Shown: positions 5,383 to 13,218 of the stretch, piece after piece | Layout of the letters: each line of letters starts with the position of its first letter | Numbering within the stretch: the stretch's first letter is position 1 | Source: Gluconacetobacter dulcium | Lineage (GTDB): Bacteria > Pseudomonadota > Alphaproteobacteria > Acetobacterales > Acetobacteraceae | NCBI RefSeq assembly: GCF_014174165.1 | Contig: NZ_JABEQN010000023.1 | Span: 1 to 64,000 of the forward strand | Length of the DNA: 64,000 nt | Direction: 5' to 3' | The notes under the pieces: model-generated | The model's database searches: none | What the model saw: only the letters and a program-made list of their open reading frames with translations | What the model was told of the DNA's origin: nothing | Translations under genes and position numbers: made by a program

Positions 5383-7049
5383 ACGTGCTTGCCCCGATCG
5401 GCCGTTTGGCGCCGATGCAATGGTCCCTGGACACCGCTATCAACGTGGTTCTATTCGCGGGCCTCGGTGGCGCCTGTGCGGGCCTGGAGGATGCGGGCCT
5501 GCCGGTCCACGTCGCCAACAACCACGACCCGGTGGCGTTGGCCGCGCACGCCGCGCTGTTTCCGCACACGAGGCACGTCAAGGGCGATATCTTCGACGTC
5601 TGCCCGATCGCGGCGACTGGCGGCAGGGCTGTGAATTTTCTCTGGGCGTCCCCGGATTGCCGCGATCACTCGGTCGCCAAAGGCGCGGCCCCGCGATCGG
5701 CGCGGGTGCGCTCCCTGCCGTGGCAGGTCTGCCGCTGGATCGGCAAGACGCGGCCGGTGGCGGTCGGCATGGAAAACGTCCGGGAAATCCGTGGCTGGGG
5801 GCCGCTGATCGCCAAGCGGGACAAGGCGACCGGCCGCGTCCTCAAGCTGGACGGCACCGTGGCCGAGCGGGGCGAGCGCGTGCCGCGTCACCAGCAGCAG
5901 CTCGTCCGTGACAAGCGGCGTGCTGGCCGGAGCTACCGTGCGTTCGTCGCGCATATCCGGGGGCTGGGTTACGATTATCAGGACCGCGATCTGTGCTGCG
6001 CCGATTACGGCATCCCGACCAGCCGCCGACGCTGGTTCGCGGTGGCGCGGCGGGACGGCCAGCCGATCGAATGGCCCGAGCAGACGCACGCGCCGGCGGA
6101 CAAAGCCAAGGCCCTCGGCCTGCGGCCATGGGTGGGTGCCCACACGATCATCGACTGGTCGATCCCGATGCAGTCGATTTTCGACCGTGCCCGGCCGCTG
6201 GCCGCGAATACCAATCACCGGATCGCAGTCGGACTGCGGAAATTCGTTCTGGATTCGCCACGGCCGTTCATTTTGCCGCTTACCCATACAGGCGGTGTGC
6301 GCGTCCATGACATGCAGGAGCCTCTGCGGACGCTGACGACTGCGCATCGCGGCGAACTGGCGGTCGTGGCGCCGACGCTCGCGACACTTGCGCACGGCGA
6401 CTTCCCCGGCGAAATCCGGAGCCCAGTCGATATCCGGAAGCCTATCGGCACCCTGACTGCTGGTGGAAACAAGTTCGCCTTGGTCGCCACCTGGATGGTT
6501 CAGCACAATTTCACGGTCGCCGAAGGCGTGATCGGTGCCAGCATGGATCAGCCTCTTTCGACGTTGGTCACACGCGGCACACAGAAATACGTCGCGGCGG
6601 CCAGCCTGACGAAACTGCGTGGCACCAGCACGGCGGCTGACGTTCGAGATCCGGTACCGACGCTTTCGGCCGGCGGGAACCATGTCGCGGCGGTCGCGGC
6701 GTTCCTGACCAAGTATTACGGGCAGGGCGGCGTCGCCCAGGGCGTGGAGGATCCACTGCATACCCTGACCACACTGGCCCGGTACGGAGTCGTCACCGTC
6801 CAGTTCCAGGGCATGCCGCATGCGCTGTCCGACATCCTGATGCGGATGCTCGCCCCATCCGAGGCTGCCGCTGCGCATGAGCTGACGCTGCCGGAATGGA
6901 TCGAGATCGACGGAAAGCGCCGGCGCCTTACCAAATCGGAAAGCATGCGCCTGATCGGCAACAGCGTGCCCAAACGCATGGCCACCCTGCTGGCCCAGGC
7001 AAACCGCGTCACCGCCCTCGATCGGGCGGCGGTGATCGCTGCGGAGTGA
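5379..7049 (+). CDS. C5-cytosine DNA methyltransferase with repeat-containing recognition region
   Basis: The 556-residue protein (ATG 5379 overlapping the preceding stop) carries C5-methyltransferase motifs in order: LFAGLGGACAGLEDAG (I), ASPDCRDHS with the catalytic Cys (IV; PDC replaces the common PPC), MENVRE (VI), YGIPTSRRRWF (VIII), and IGNSVP (X). Between motifs VIII and X, where the target-recognition domain lies, about five degenerate repeats of the form xxPLxTLTT...V occur. It methylates C5 of cytosine in DNA. Next to the adenine methylase it forms a two-methylase block with no restriction gene. Confidence 0.9.
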   Translation: MNVLAPIGRLAPMQWSLDTAINVVLFAGLGGACAGLEDAGLPVHVANNHDPVALAAHAALFPHTRHVKGDIFDVCPIAATGGRAVNFLWASPDCRDHSVAKGAAPRSARVRSLPWQVCRWIGKTRPVAVGMENVREIRGWGPLIAKRDKATGRVLKLDGTVAERGERVPRHQQQLVRDKRRAGRSYRAFVAHIRGLGYDYQDRDLCCADYGIPTSRRRWFAVARRDGQPIEWPEQTHAPADKAKALGLRPWVGAHTIIDWSIPMQSIFDRARPLAANTNHRIAVGLRKFVLDSPRPFILPLTHTGGVRVHDMQEPLRTLTTAHRGELAVVAPTLATLAHGDFPGEIRSPVDIRKPIGTLTAGGNKFALVATWMVQHNFTVAEGVIGASMDQPLSTLVTRGTQKYVAAASLTKLRGTSTAADVRDPVPTLSAGGNHVAAVAAFLTKYYGQGGVAQGVEDPLHTLTTLARYGVVTVQFQGMPHALSDILMRMLAPSEAAAAHELTLPEWIEIDGKRRRLTKSESMRLIGNSVPKRMATLLAQANRVTALDRAAVIAAE

Positions 7050-7531
7050 TGATGGAACAACCTGTCAACGATAAGGCCGCAGCGTCGTTCTTCGCGATGC
7101 TCGACCTCCATGCAAACTCCATCAAGGCAACGGTAAGACCGGATGCCAAAGTGACGATCATCGTCCGAGCGCCCGAGGCGCTGCCTCATGAGGCGATGAT
7201 TTCGACCAATGATAACTTAGCCGTGGTGCGGGTGGCCGTTGCGCACTTCGCTGCGCAGGCCGATCGGCACCCTGCCGACGGCTCCTACGAGCGCGGTGTC
7301 CAGAATGGCCGCGAGGCCGGCATTACCATCGGCCGACATCAGGCGCAGGCGGTCATTGCTGCCGCGATCAAACTGGCTTGGTCAGAAGAGGGCACCGCAT
7401 CGATTCTGAATGGCAGGGATCCGGCCGCATTCGATCCATGGCCCGAGATGGATGCGCTCCTGACTGCACTGGAACAGGCGCGGCCGGGATGGCGGACCCA
7501 GGCGCGGATGGAAGGCACGCTCGATGGTTGA
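7049..7531 (+). CDS. phage-element hypothetical protein
   Basis: The start codon overlaps the stop of the cytosine methylase (TGATGATGG); the second ATG at 7052 is equally possible. The 160-residue protein is mildly acidic. Residues 35-75 form alternating beta and helix segments, and residues 95-115 are a helix rich in Ala and Gly. No cysteine motif, signal or recognised domain. It is coupled to the excisionase-like gene by an 8-base overlap. Confidence 0.55.
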   Translation: MMEQPVNDKAAASFFAMLDLHANSIKATVRPDAKVTIIVRAPEALPHEAMISTNDNLAVVRVAVAHFAAQADRHPADGSYERGVQNGREAGITIGRHQAQAVIAAAIKLAWSEEGTASILNGRDPAAFDPWPEMDALLTALEQARPGWRTQARMEGTLDG

Positions 7532-7892
7532 GGCACCCTACCTGAAGCTCGACCGCGTGCTTGCCGATTTACGGGGGATCGTGGGGCGCACGAAGCTCCT
7601 GGCGCACCTGAAAGCCATGCCGTCATTCAATGGTGCGCCCACGCATCGGAGGATCGGCAATAAGATTCTCTTTCGTCCCGAAGATATAAAATGCTTGCTT
7701 GAAAGTCTGGAATGCCCCTCGCCATCGTCAAGCGGAAAGGCCGCGAAACACTCTATGTCCGTGGAACCGTCCGAGGACAGGGCATATTCGAAAGCACAGG
7801 CACTACTGACCCGAAGCAGGCAGAGGCTTACAGAGCAAAACGCGAGGCGGAACTCTGGGAGGAGTCGGTCTATGGCAAGCGGGCTGTCGTAA
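7524..7892 (+). CDS. xis: excisionase-like winged-helix protein
   Basis: Residues 1-65 match the short HTH/excisionase proteins that precede integrases in alphaproteobacterial prophages: TKLLAHLKAMPSF, then the wing R-I-G-N-K-I-L-F-R-P-E-D-I and CPSPSSS. The C-terminal part (VEPSEDRAYSKAQALLTR) also looks like the family's usual tail, so I accept the full 122 residues even though the last 181 bases also encode the start of the integrase in another frame. Excisionases bend DNA at the attachment site and direct the integrase to excise. I know this family by pattern memory only. Confidence 0.7.
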   Translation: MVEAPYLKLDRVLADLRGIVGRTKLLAHLKAMPSFNGAPTHRRIGNKILFRPEDIKCLLESLECPSPSSSGKAAKHSMSVEPSEDRAYSKAQALLTRSRQRLTEQNARRNSGRSRSMASGLS

Positions 7893-8875
7893 CGTTCGCG
7901 AGTGCCGTAACCGCATATCTTGAGGCCGAGCAGAGGAGCGCAACGACGCTGACACATACAGACCGACTGTTGCGGCATTTTGGCACGCGCAAGGTCAACC
8001 AGATAGGCCAGGCTGATCTTGACCAGGCATACAAGGCGATCCTGACCAAGGGTGCCGAGACGTCGGCCGCAACCAAGATAAGGGCCGTCCTGACGCCACT
8101 GCGCGCCATCCTCGAGTTTTCAGCCATTCGCGGGTGGTGCTCCAAACCAGCGTTCGAGCGGCCCCGGATCACTCAAACCAAGATGCGGTTCCTGCGGCCC
8201 GATGAGGCGACCGATCTGGTCAACGCCGCCGCACCGCATGTGCGGCCGCTGCTGGTATTCCTGATCGCAACCGGTGCGCGGATGTCGGAGGCCCTGGAGC
8301 TGGAGTGGCAGGATGTCGATCTGGACGGGTGCCGGGCCGTTGTATGGCAAAAGCAGGGTGATGAGCGGCATATCGACCTGCCGCCTGTGGCGGTGTTGGC
8401 CTTGACCGGGATCGCTCACCGGACCGGCCGCGTGTTTCGCCCTGTTCGGAGCCGCCGCCCTGTTGGAGCTACAGCCGGCAAAGAGATCGGAGAGGGGTAT
8501 CACGACACGGGCCGAACGGGCGGGGGGCAGATCAAGAGCGCATGGGCTTTCGCCTGCAAGCGCGCGGGGCTGCCGGGTCACGAGCGCGTGTGGTTACCGA
8601 AGGGTAGCCGGTCGGAAAAGCGCCAGTTCGTGCCCGACCTGACGCCGCATAGCCTGCGTCACACGTTCGCCACCTGGCACTATTGCGTCCACAAGGACCT
8701 CCTGAAGCTCAAGGAGGATGGGGGCTGGCAGACCATCACTATGGTAACGCTCTATGCGAAAAAGATGCCGGATTACTATCGGGCGGCGATTCGGACTTGG
8801 CTCGCTCATACGGACTGGACAGACATCGCCGGATGTGTGCCAAATCCGTGCCAAGCGCGAGATGGTGATAAATAA
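7712..8875 (+). CDS. int: tyrosine-family site-specific integrase
   Basis: The 387-residue protein has an N-terminal basic arm-binding part (VKRKGRETLYVRGTVRG), a SAM-like core-binding domain (residues 60-150) and a catalytic domain. Active-site signatures are visible: GARMSEALELEW (first Arg), TPHSLRHTFATW (His-x-x-Arg), GGW, and LYAKKMP containing the nucleophilic Tyr. It cuts and rejoins DNA at att sites to insert or remove the element. The gene ends 33 bases before a tRNA-Val 3' fragment, its probable attachment site. The start at 7712 lies inside the excisionase-like gene. Confidence 0.95.
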   Translation: MPLAIVKRKGRETLYVRGTVRGQGIFESTGTTDPKQAEAYRAKREAELWEESVYGKRAVVTFASAVTAYLEAEQRSATTLTHTDRLLRHFGTRKVNQIGQADLDQAYKAILTKGAETSAATKIRAVLTPLRAILEFSAIRGWCSKPAFERPRITQTKMRFLRPDEATDLVNAAAPHVRPLLVFLIATGARMSEALELEWQDVDLDGCRAVVWQKQGDERHIDLPPVAVLALTGIAHRTGRVFRPVRSRRPVGATAGKEIGEGYHDTGRTGGGQIKSAWAFACKRAGLPGHERVWLPKGSRSEKRQFVPDLTPHSLRHTFATWHYCVHKDLLKLKEDGGWQTITMVTLYAKKMPDYYRAAIRTWLAHTDWTDIAGCVPNPCQARDGDK

Positions 8876-8907
8876 CCGAGAGATATCAATTTAATAAGCG
8901 GTCAGCC

Positions 8908-8959
8908 CGTCGCCTTCACACGGCGGGGGTCACAGGTTCAATCCCTGTCGCACCCACCA
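8908..8959 (+). other. attachment-site scar: 3' part of a tRNA-Val(CAC) gene
   Basis: From about 8908 the sequence reads as an anticodon stem-loop (TCGCC-TTCACAC-GGCGG, anticodon CAC), variable loop, T-arm (ACAGG-TTCAATC-CCTGT), acceptor 3' strand CGCACCC and discriminator plus CCA. The matching 5' acceptor strand (GGGTGCG) and D-arm are absent upstream, where integrase-proximal phage DNA begins. Integrases often use tRNA 3' ends: the complete tRNA is rebuilt at the far end of the element and a 3' fragment remains here. The far end is outside the window. Confidence 0.8.
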
Positions 8960-9063
8960 TCCGACCGGAAAAATCCCGTTTAAATCCTGCGATCTTGATC
9001 GCGTTCGATACGGCTATTGGGCCATGTCGGCCGTGGACGTGTGTTTGGCGTCGCGATTTTTTC

Positions 9064-9092
9064 TTGACACTTAAAAGTGATCTGAGCCATCA
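9064..9092 (+). promoter_or_regulatory. candidate promoter of the small RNA at 9099
   Basis: CTTGACA, the strong alphaproteobacterial -35 (TTGACA at 9064-9069), is followed after 17 bases by CCATCA (9087-9092), a poor -10. Transcription would start near 9099. The -10 is the weak point of this call. Confidence 0.4.
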
Positions 9093-9098
9093 AAATTG

Positions 9099-9180
9099 GG
9101 TTGCAGCGTTTCGTTTGAACGGCTGCTTCTTGGACGTTTCCTCCCTAAACTTGGCGGTGCTTCGGCACCGTCTTTTTTTT
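9099..9180 (+). ncRNA. candidate small regulatory RNA with anti-Shine-Dalgarno loop and intrinsic terminator
   Basis: About 80 bases with a compact layout: a hairpin at 9103-9126 (GCAGCGTT / AAC-bulge-GCTGC, loop TCGTTTG), an unpaired stretch containing TTTCCTCCCTAAAC, then a terminator hairpin (CGGTGC-TTCG-GCACCG, 9155-9170) with ten bases, nine of them T, at 9171-9180. The exposed CCTCCC (9140-9145) could pair with Shine-Dalgarno sequences, as in several trans-acting RNAs of alphaproteobacteria. It is not a leader of the gene at 9248 unless read-through occurs. I cannot name an RNA family for it. Confidence 0.6.
9155..9180 (+). terminator. strong intrinsic terminator
   Basis: Perfect 6-bp stem with a UUCG tetraloop (CGGTGC-TTCG-GCACCG), followed by TCTTTTTTTT. 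It ends the candidate small RNA and would also insulate the yidB gene at 9248 from transcription entering from the phage element or tRNA. Confidence 0.85.
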
Positions 9181-9247
9181 GTCCGGGCCCTTTGGCCGAT
9201 CCCTGGCGATCGGCCTCTACTGAACCAATCGGCATTGAAGGTGGATC

Positions 9248-9604
9248 ATGGCGGGACTTTTCGACGGACTGGTGAACAAGCTGACGGAACTGGCGGACAG
9301 CACGGGGCTGACCGATCAGGTGCATCAGCATCTGGCCGACCTGACGTCGGCCAACGGTATCTCGACCTTGCTGGCCCAGGCGGAACAGGCCGGGCTGGGG
9401 GACAAGGTGCGCTCTTGGATCGGCACTGGCGAGAACCTGCCGGTGTCGGCCGACCAGTTGCGTTCGATTCTCTCGAACCAGCAGGTGCAGGCGCTGGTCG
9501 ACAAGACGGGCCTGCCGGCGGCGACGATCCTGCCCGCGCTGGCGCAGTTTCTGCCGGCCGCGGTCGATCATCAGACACCGGGCGGCGCGCCCCCTTCCGC
9601 CTGA
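9248..9604 (+). CDS. yidB: YidB-family (DUF937) protein
   Basis: The 118-residue protein fits the YidB/DUF937 family: helical, with the conserved AEQAGLGDKVRSWIGTGENLPVSADQLRSIL split over residues 45-76 and a Pro/Ala-rich end. No signal peptide or membrane segment. Members are common in Proteobacteria and have no assigned biochemical role. It stands alone, directly downstream of the terminator at 9155-9180 and convergent with the amidohydrolase gene that follows. Confidence 0.8.
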   Translation: MAGLFDGLVNKLTELADSTGLTDQVHQHLADLTSANGISTLLAQAEQAGLGDKVRSWIGTGENLPVSADQLRSILSNQQVQALVDKTGLPAATILPALAQFLPAAVDHQTPGGAPPSA

Positions 9605-9632
9605 GCGCCTCCGCGCATTTTCGGTCAGGCTC

Positions 9633-10571
9633 TCAGCCCGTCCGGATGCCGGACGGGTGGGCCAGGTCGGTGGCGATGCCGGCCAGCGTGCGCAGCAATG
9701 CGGTCATGACGGTGCGGATGTCGCCGAACCCGGTATTCGGCGTCAGGCCGTTTTCATCCATGTAGAGCGCGCGGCCGATTTCGACCTGGAGCGCGTGGCA
9801 CCCCGTTGCGGGTCTGCCGTAATGGCGCGTGACGTAGCCGCCGGCATAGGGGGTGTTGCGGTTGGTCCGGAACCCGTGGGACCGCAGGCAGGCCTCGGCT
9901 GCCTCGGTGAGCGCGGCCGCGCAGGACGACCCCCAGGCGTCACCCAGCACGAAATCCGGCATGTCGTACGCGCGCAGGCCGGTGCCGGGCATCGAGTGGC
10001 AATCGACCAGCACGCAGACGCCATGGGCCGCGATCTGGGCCGCGATCAGGGCCGACAGGGCGGCGTGATAGGGAGCCCAGAAGCGGGCGATTCGGTCCGT
10101 TGCCTCCCGAAGCGGCAGGCGGGTGCGATAGATGGGCGCGCCGGATGCGGAGATGCGGGGAATGACGCCGAGGCCCGCGCGGACCCTCGGCGTGATGGTC
10201 GTGCGCTCGGGGGGCATGGACTCGGTGAACATCGTGGGGTCGAGTTCATCCGAATCGCGATTCACGTCGCAATAGATGCGCGGGAAGGTGGCGTGGATCA
10301 GGTGGGCGCCGACGCCGGGGGCGCCGGCCAGCAGTTCGTCGACGCGGAAATCCTCGCTGCGGCGCAGGAGCGTGCGGTCCAGGCGCGACAGGGTGAGGAA
10401 ATCCTGCGGGTAGGCGTGCCCTGAATGGGGGGAGGCGACGACCAGGGGCACGCCCGCGATCAGGGGCGGCACCAGCACGAAAGGGCTGAGAGGCGCTACC
10501 GATGTCGTGTCCGATATCATGTCCGATATCGTGTCCGATTCAGCGGGGACCGGGGAGGCCGTGTGCGTCAC
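9633..10571 (-). CDS. N-formylglutamate amidohydrolase family protein
   Basis: The 312-residue product shows family signatures: VVASPHSGHAYP near residue 45, a DVNRDSDELDP stretch, LVDCHSMPG in the middle, and a C-terminal VEIGRALYMDENG. Family members hydrolyse N-formyl-L-glutamate to formate and glutamate late in histidine breakdown (HutG), or related acyl amino acids; no hut genes lie nearby, so the substrate is open. The first 30 residues contain a threefold DNA repeat (SDTISDMISDT) that lies outside the conserved domain, so a start at the internal Met in that run is possible. A perfect 9-bp inverted repeat (9637-9657) covers its last codons. Confidence 0.85.
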   Translation of the reverse strand: MTHTASPVPAESDTISDMISDTTSVAPLSPFVLVPPLIAGVPLVVASPHSGHAYPQDFLTLSRLDRTLLRRSEDFRVDELLAGAPGVGAHLIHATFPRIYCDVNRDSDELDPTMFTESMPPERTTITPRVRAGLGVIPRISASGAPIYRTRLPLREATDRIARFWAPYHAALSALIAAQIAAHGVCVLVDCHSMPGTGLRAYDMPDFVLGDAWGSSCAAALTEAAEACLRSHGFRTNRNTPYAGGYVTRHYGRPATGCHALQVEIGRALYMDENGLTPNTGFGDIRTVMTALLRTLAGIATDLAHPSGIRTG

Positions 10572-10715
10572 GCGCGGCCATCCGGCGCGGTCGGAAGGAT
10601 ATTATCCTTATTTTTTAATGTGTTGGCGGAAACGGTCACTGGCTCGTCATTTTTTCCGTACGGATGGGTTGCGCAACGCCGGTTGCCCGGCTAGAAGCCT
10701 GTTCACCGAACGGAT

Positions 10716-10790
10716 GGGCGCATAGCTCAGCGGTAGAGCACTACCTTGACATGGTAGGGGTCACAGGTTCAATCCCTGTTGCGCCCACCA
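10716..10790 (+). tRNA. tRNA-Val(GAC)
   Basis: Complete cloverleaf including encoded CCA: acceptor GGGCGCA / TGCGCCC, D-arm with AGCTCAGCGGTAGAGC, anticodon loop TTGACAT (anticodon GAC), T-arm ACAGG-TTCAATC-CCTGT. Its 3' half is almost identical to the tRNA-Val(CAC) fragment at 8908-8959 but differs in the acceptor stem, so it is not the target of the integrated element. Confidence 0.97.
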
Positions 10791-10810
10791 TCCTTCGGGC
10801 TCCCTTTCTG

Positions 10811-10844
10811 AAAAAAACGATAGAGATCGTCTCAAAAGACGATC
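10811..10844 (-). terminator. intrinsic terminator of ruvX
   Basis: On the minus strand GATCGTC and GACGATC (10844-10825) form a perfect 7-bp stem, followed a few bases later by seven T residues (10817-10811). It lies 47 bases past the ruvX stop. Confidence 0.65.
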
Positions 10845-10890
10845 GCCGCGTGTGTGGGTCGCGGAAGCGGCGCATGGGGCGGGCGTGTTT

Positions 10891-11370
10891 TCAGGCAGGC
10901 TCCGATCGCGTGGTCGAGGCGTCCAGCGCCGCTTGCAGCATGTAGGCGGCCGCCAGCTTGTCCACCAGTTCGGCGCGGCGCTGGCGGGTGAGGTCGGCGT
11001 CCTGGATCAGCATGCGGTTCACCGCGCTGGAGGACAGGCGTTCGTCCCACATCGCGGCGGGCAGGCCGACCAGGGCCGACAGGTTCAGCATCCAGTCATG
11101 TGCCGCCTGGGCCGCCGGGCCGAAGCTGCCGTCCATTGACAGCGGCAGGCCGCAGACTAGGCCCCCGACGCCCTCACGCGTCGCGATCCGGCCGATTTCG
11201 GCGGCGATGGCGCCCAGCTTGCCGCGTTTGAGCGTGCCGTAGGACGAGGCCAGCATCAGCAGCGGGTCCGACAGGGCGAGGCCGATCGTCTTCTGGCCGG
11301 GATCGATGCCCAGCAGGCGTTGGCCGCGGCCCAACTGGGTGCGGATCTGGTGCATGTTGAACAGGGGCAT
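10891..11370 (-). CDS. ruvX: RuvX/YqgF, putative Holliday junction resolvase / rRNA processing nuclease
   Basis: The 159-residue protein has the RNase-H-like YqgF fold: LLGIDPGQKTIGLALSD (first metal Asp), LVCGLPLSMDGS in the middle and WDERLSSSAVNRML before the final DKLAAAYMLQAALD with the last acidic residue. YqgF is an essential protein in E. coli, linked to 16S rRNA 5'-end maturation; the resolvase role is from homology. It is transcribed away from gatCAB, and about 80 bases separate the divergent starts. Confidence 0.92.
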   Translation of the reverse strand: MPLFNMHQIRTQLGRGQRLLGIDPGQKTIGLALSDPLLMLASSYGTLKRGKLGAIAAEIGRIATREGVGGLVCGLPLSMDGSFGPAAQAAHDWMLNLSALVGLPAAMWDERLSSSAVNRMLIQDADLTRQRRAELVDKLAAAYMLQAALDASTTRSEPA

Positions 11371-11446
11371 GGTCTGGGTCTATGGTCCGCGCGGTATCCT
11401 GACCGGCAGGATATTCCCCCCAGATGATAATGGAAAGTTGTGCTTC

Positions 11447-11734
11447 ATGTCGCTTGACCCCGCGACGGTCCGACGTATCGCCAGATTGGCACGGATCGGT
11501 ATCGACGAGTCCGACCTGCCCGCCCTTCAGCGGGAACTGAACGGCATTCTCGGCTGGATCGAGCAATTGAACGAAGTCGATATCGACGGTGTCGAACCCA
11601 TGGTCGGCACCGGGCACGCCGCCCTGCGCATGCGCGAGGATGTGGTGACCGACGGCGGCGTACGCGATGCCGTGCTGTCGAACGCGCCCGATGCGGCGGG
11701 ACCGTACTATACCGTGCCGAAGGTGGTGGAATGA
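11447..11734 (+). CDS. gatC: Asp-tRNA(Asn)/Glu-tRNA(Gln) amidotransferase subunit C
   Basis: Start at ATG 11447; the frame is open further upstream, but [19 protein letters not shown] is the normal GatC N-terminus. The 95-residue protein includes the family's [19 protein letters not shown] and MREDVV segments and ends with the usual YYTVPKVVE. GatC wraps around GatA and GatB to stabilise the complex that converts misacylated Glu-tRNA(Gln) or Asp-tRNA(Asn) to the amide form. Its stop overlaps the gatA start. Confidence 0.95.
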   Translation: MSLDPATVRRIARLARIGIDESDLPALQRELNGILGWIEQLNEVDIDGVEPMVGTGHAALRMREDVVTDGGVRDAVLSNAPDAAGPYYTVPKVVE

Positions 11735-13218
11735 TGCTGACTGAACTCACGATCGCCGCTGCCCAGGGGGGGCTGCGTCGCCGCGAATTCTCCGCCACGG
11801 AACTGGTGGGGGCGCATGTCGCGGCCATCGAGCGGCTGAACGGGCGGCTGAATGCCTTTATCACCGTCACGTCCGATCTGGCGCTGGATGCCGCGCGGCG
11901 GGCCGATGCGATCCTGGCCGGCGGCGAGGACGCGCCGGCGCTGACCGGGATTCCGCTGGGGATCAAGGACCTGTTCTGCACCGATGGCGTGCGGACGACG
12001 GCCGCCAGCCGGATGCTGGAAGACTTCGTGCCGCCCTATGAAAGCACGGTGACGGCGAACCTGCTGGCCGATGGCGCTGTTTTTGTCGGCAAGACGAACC
12101 TGGACGAGTTCGCCATGGGCTCGGCCAACATCACCTCGGCCTTCGGTTCGGTGGAGAATCCGTGGAAGCGGGCGGGGGATGAGGCGACCGTGCTGGTGCC
12201 CGGCGGGTCGTCCGGCGGGTCGGCGGCGGCGGTGGCCGCGCGGCTGGCCATGGGAGCGACCGGGACCGATACCGGCGGGTCGATCCGCCAGCCTGCCTCC
12301 TATTGCGGCATCGCGGGGATCAAGCCGACCTACGGACGGTGCAGCCGCTGGGGGACGATTGCCTTCGCCAGTTCGCTGGATCAGGCCGGACCGATGGCGC
12401 GTACGGTCGAGGACTGTGCCATCCTGCTGCAATCCATGGCCGGTTTCGATGTGCGGGACAGCACCAGCGTGGATATCGCGGTGCCGGATTATCGCGCGGC
12501 CTGCGGCCGGTCGCTGAAGGGCATGAAGGTGGGTATTCCCGCCGAATATCGTGTGGCGGGCATGCCTGCCGAGGTCGAGGCGGCGTGGGAACAGGGCATC
12601 GCGTGGCTGCGTGACGCGGGATGCGAGATCGTCGAGGTGTCGCTGCCTTACACGAAATACGGTCTGGCGACCTATTACATCGTGGCGCCGGCGGAATGTT
12701 CGTCGAATCTTGCGCGCTATGACGGTGTGCGATTCGGCCGCCGGGTGCCCGGTGAGTCGCTGGATGCGCTGTATGAGGCGACCCGGCGGGAAGGGTTCGG
12801 GGCCGAAGTGCGGCGCCGGATCCTGATGGGGACCTATGTGCTGTCGGCCGGCTATTATGACGCCTATTATCTGCGGGCGCAGAAGGTGCGGAACCTGATC
12901 CGCAAGGATTTCGAGAATGCGTTCCGGACGGTGGACGTGCTGCTGACGCCGACCGCGCCGTCGCCCGCCTTCGCGCAGGGCGAGAAGATGGATGATCCGG
13001 TGCAGATGTATCTGAACGACGTGTTTACCGTGCCGGCCAGCATGGCCGGCGTGCCGGCGATGTCGGTGCCTGCCGGGTTGAGTGCATTCGGCCTGCCGCT
13101 GGGCTTGCAGGTGATCGGCCGGTCGTTCGACGAGGAATCGGTTTTCGCGGCGGCCAGTGCCCTGGAGCGGGCGGCGGGCTTCACGCATCGTCCGGCCGTG
13201 CGCGCGGAGGTGGTGTGA
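11731..13218 (+). CDS. gatA: Asp-tRNA(Asn)/Glu-tRNA(Gln) amidotransferase subunit A
   Basis: The 495-residue amidase-signature enzyme releases ammonia from glutamine and channels it to GatB. The Ser-cisSer-Lys triad is visible: Lys in [12 protein letters not shown] (about residue 76), the two Ser in [11 protein letters not shown] and [12 protein letters not shown] (about residues 150-175). The start at 11731 (ATGATG) overlaps gatC, and the stop overlaps the gatB start, so all three subunits are co-translated. Presence of gatCAB implies that the organism makes Gln-tRNA and/or Asn-tRNA indirectly. Confidence 0.96.
   Translation: MMLTELTIAAAQGGLRRREFSATELVGAHVAAIERLNGRLNAFITVTSDLALDAARRADAILAGGEDAPALTGIPLGIKDLFCTDGVRTTAASRMLEDFVPPYESTVTANLLADGAVFVGKTNLDEFAMGSANITSAFGSVENPWKRAGDEATVLVPGGSSGGSAAAVAARLAMGATGTDTGGSIRQPASYCGIAGIKPTYGRCSRWGTIAFASSLDQAGPMARTVEDCAILLQSMAGFDVRDSTSVDIAVPDYRAACGRSLKGMKVGIPAEYRVAGMPAEVEAAWEQGIAWLRDAGCEIVEVSLPYTKYGLATYYIVAPAECSSNLARYDGVRFGRRVPGESLDALYEATRREGFGAEVRRRILMGTYVLSAGYYDAYYLRAQKVRNLIRKDFENAFRTVDVLLTPTAPSPAFAQGEKMDDPVQMYLNDVFTVPASMAGVPAMSVPAGLSAFGLPLGLQVIGRSFDEESVFAAASALERAAGFTHRPAVRAEVV

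Noticed and set aside
5451-6878. A 475-codon minus-strand frame opposite the cytosine methylase
   Set aside because: The methylase has all diagnostic motifs on the plus strand and overlaps its neighbours as an operon gene.
8895-8959. A functional tRNA gene next to the integrase
   Set aside because: The acceptor 5' strand and D-arm are missing, so only the 3' part is tRNA-like; it is treated as an attachment scar.
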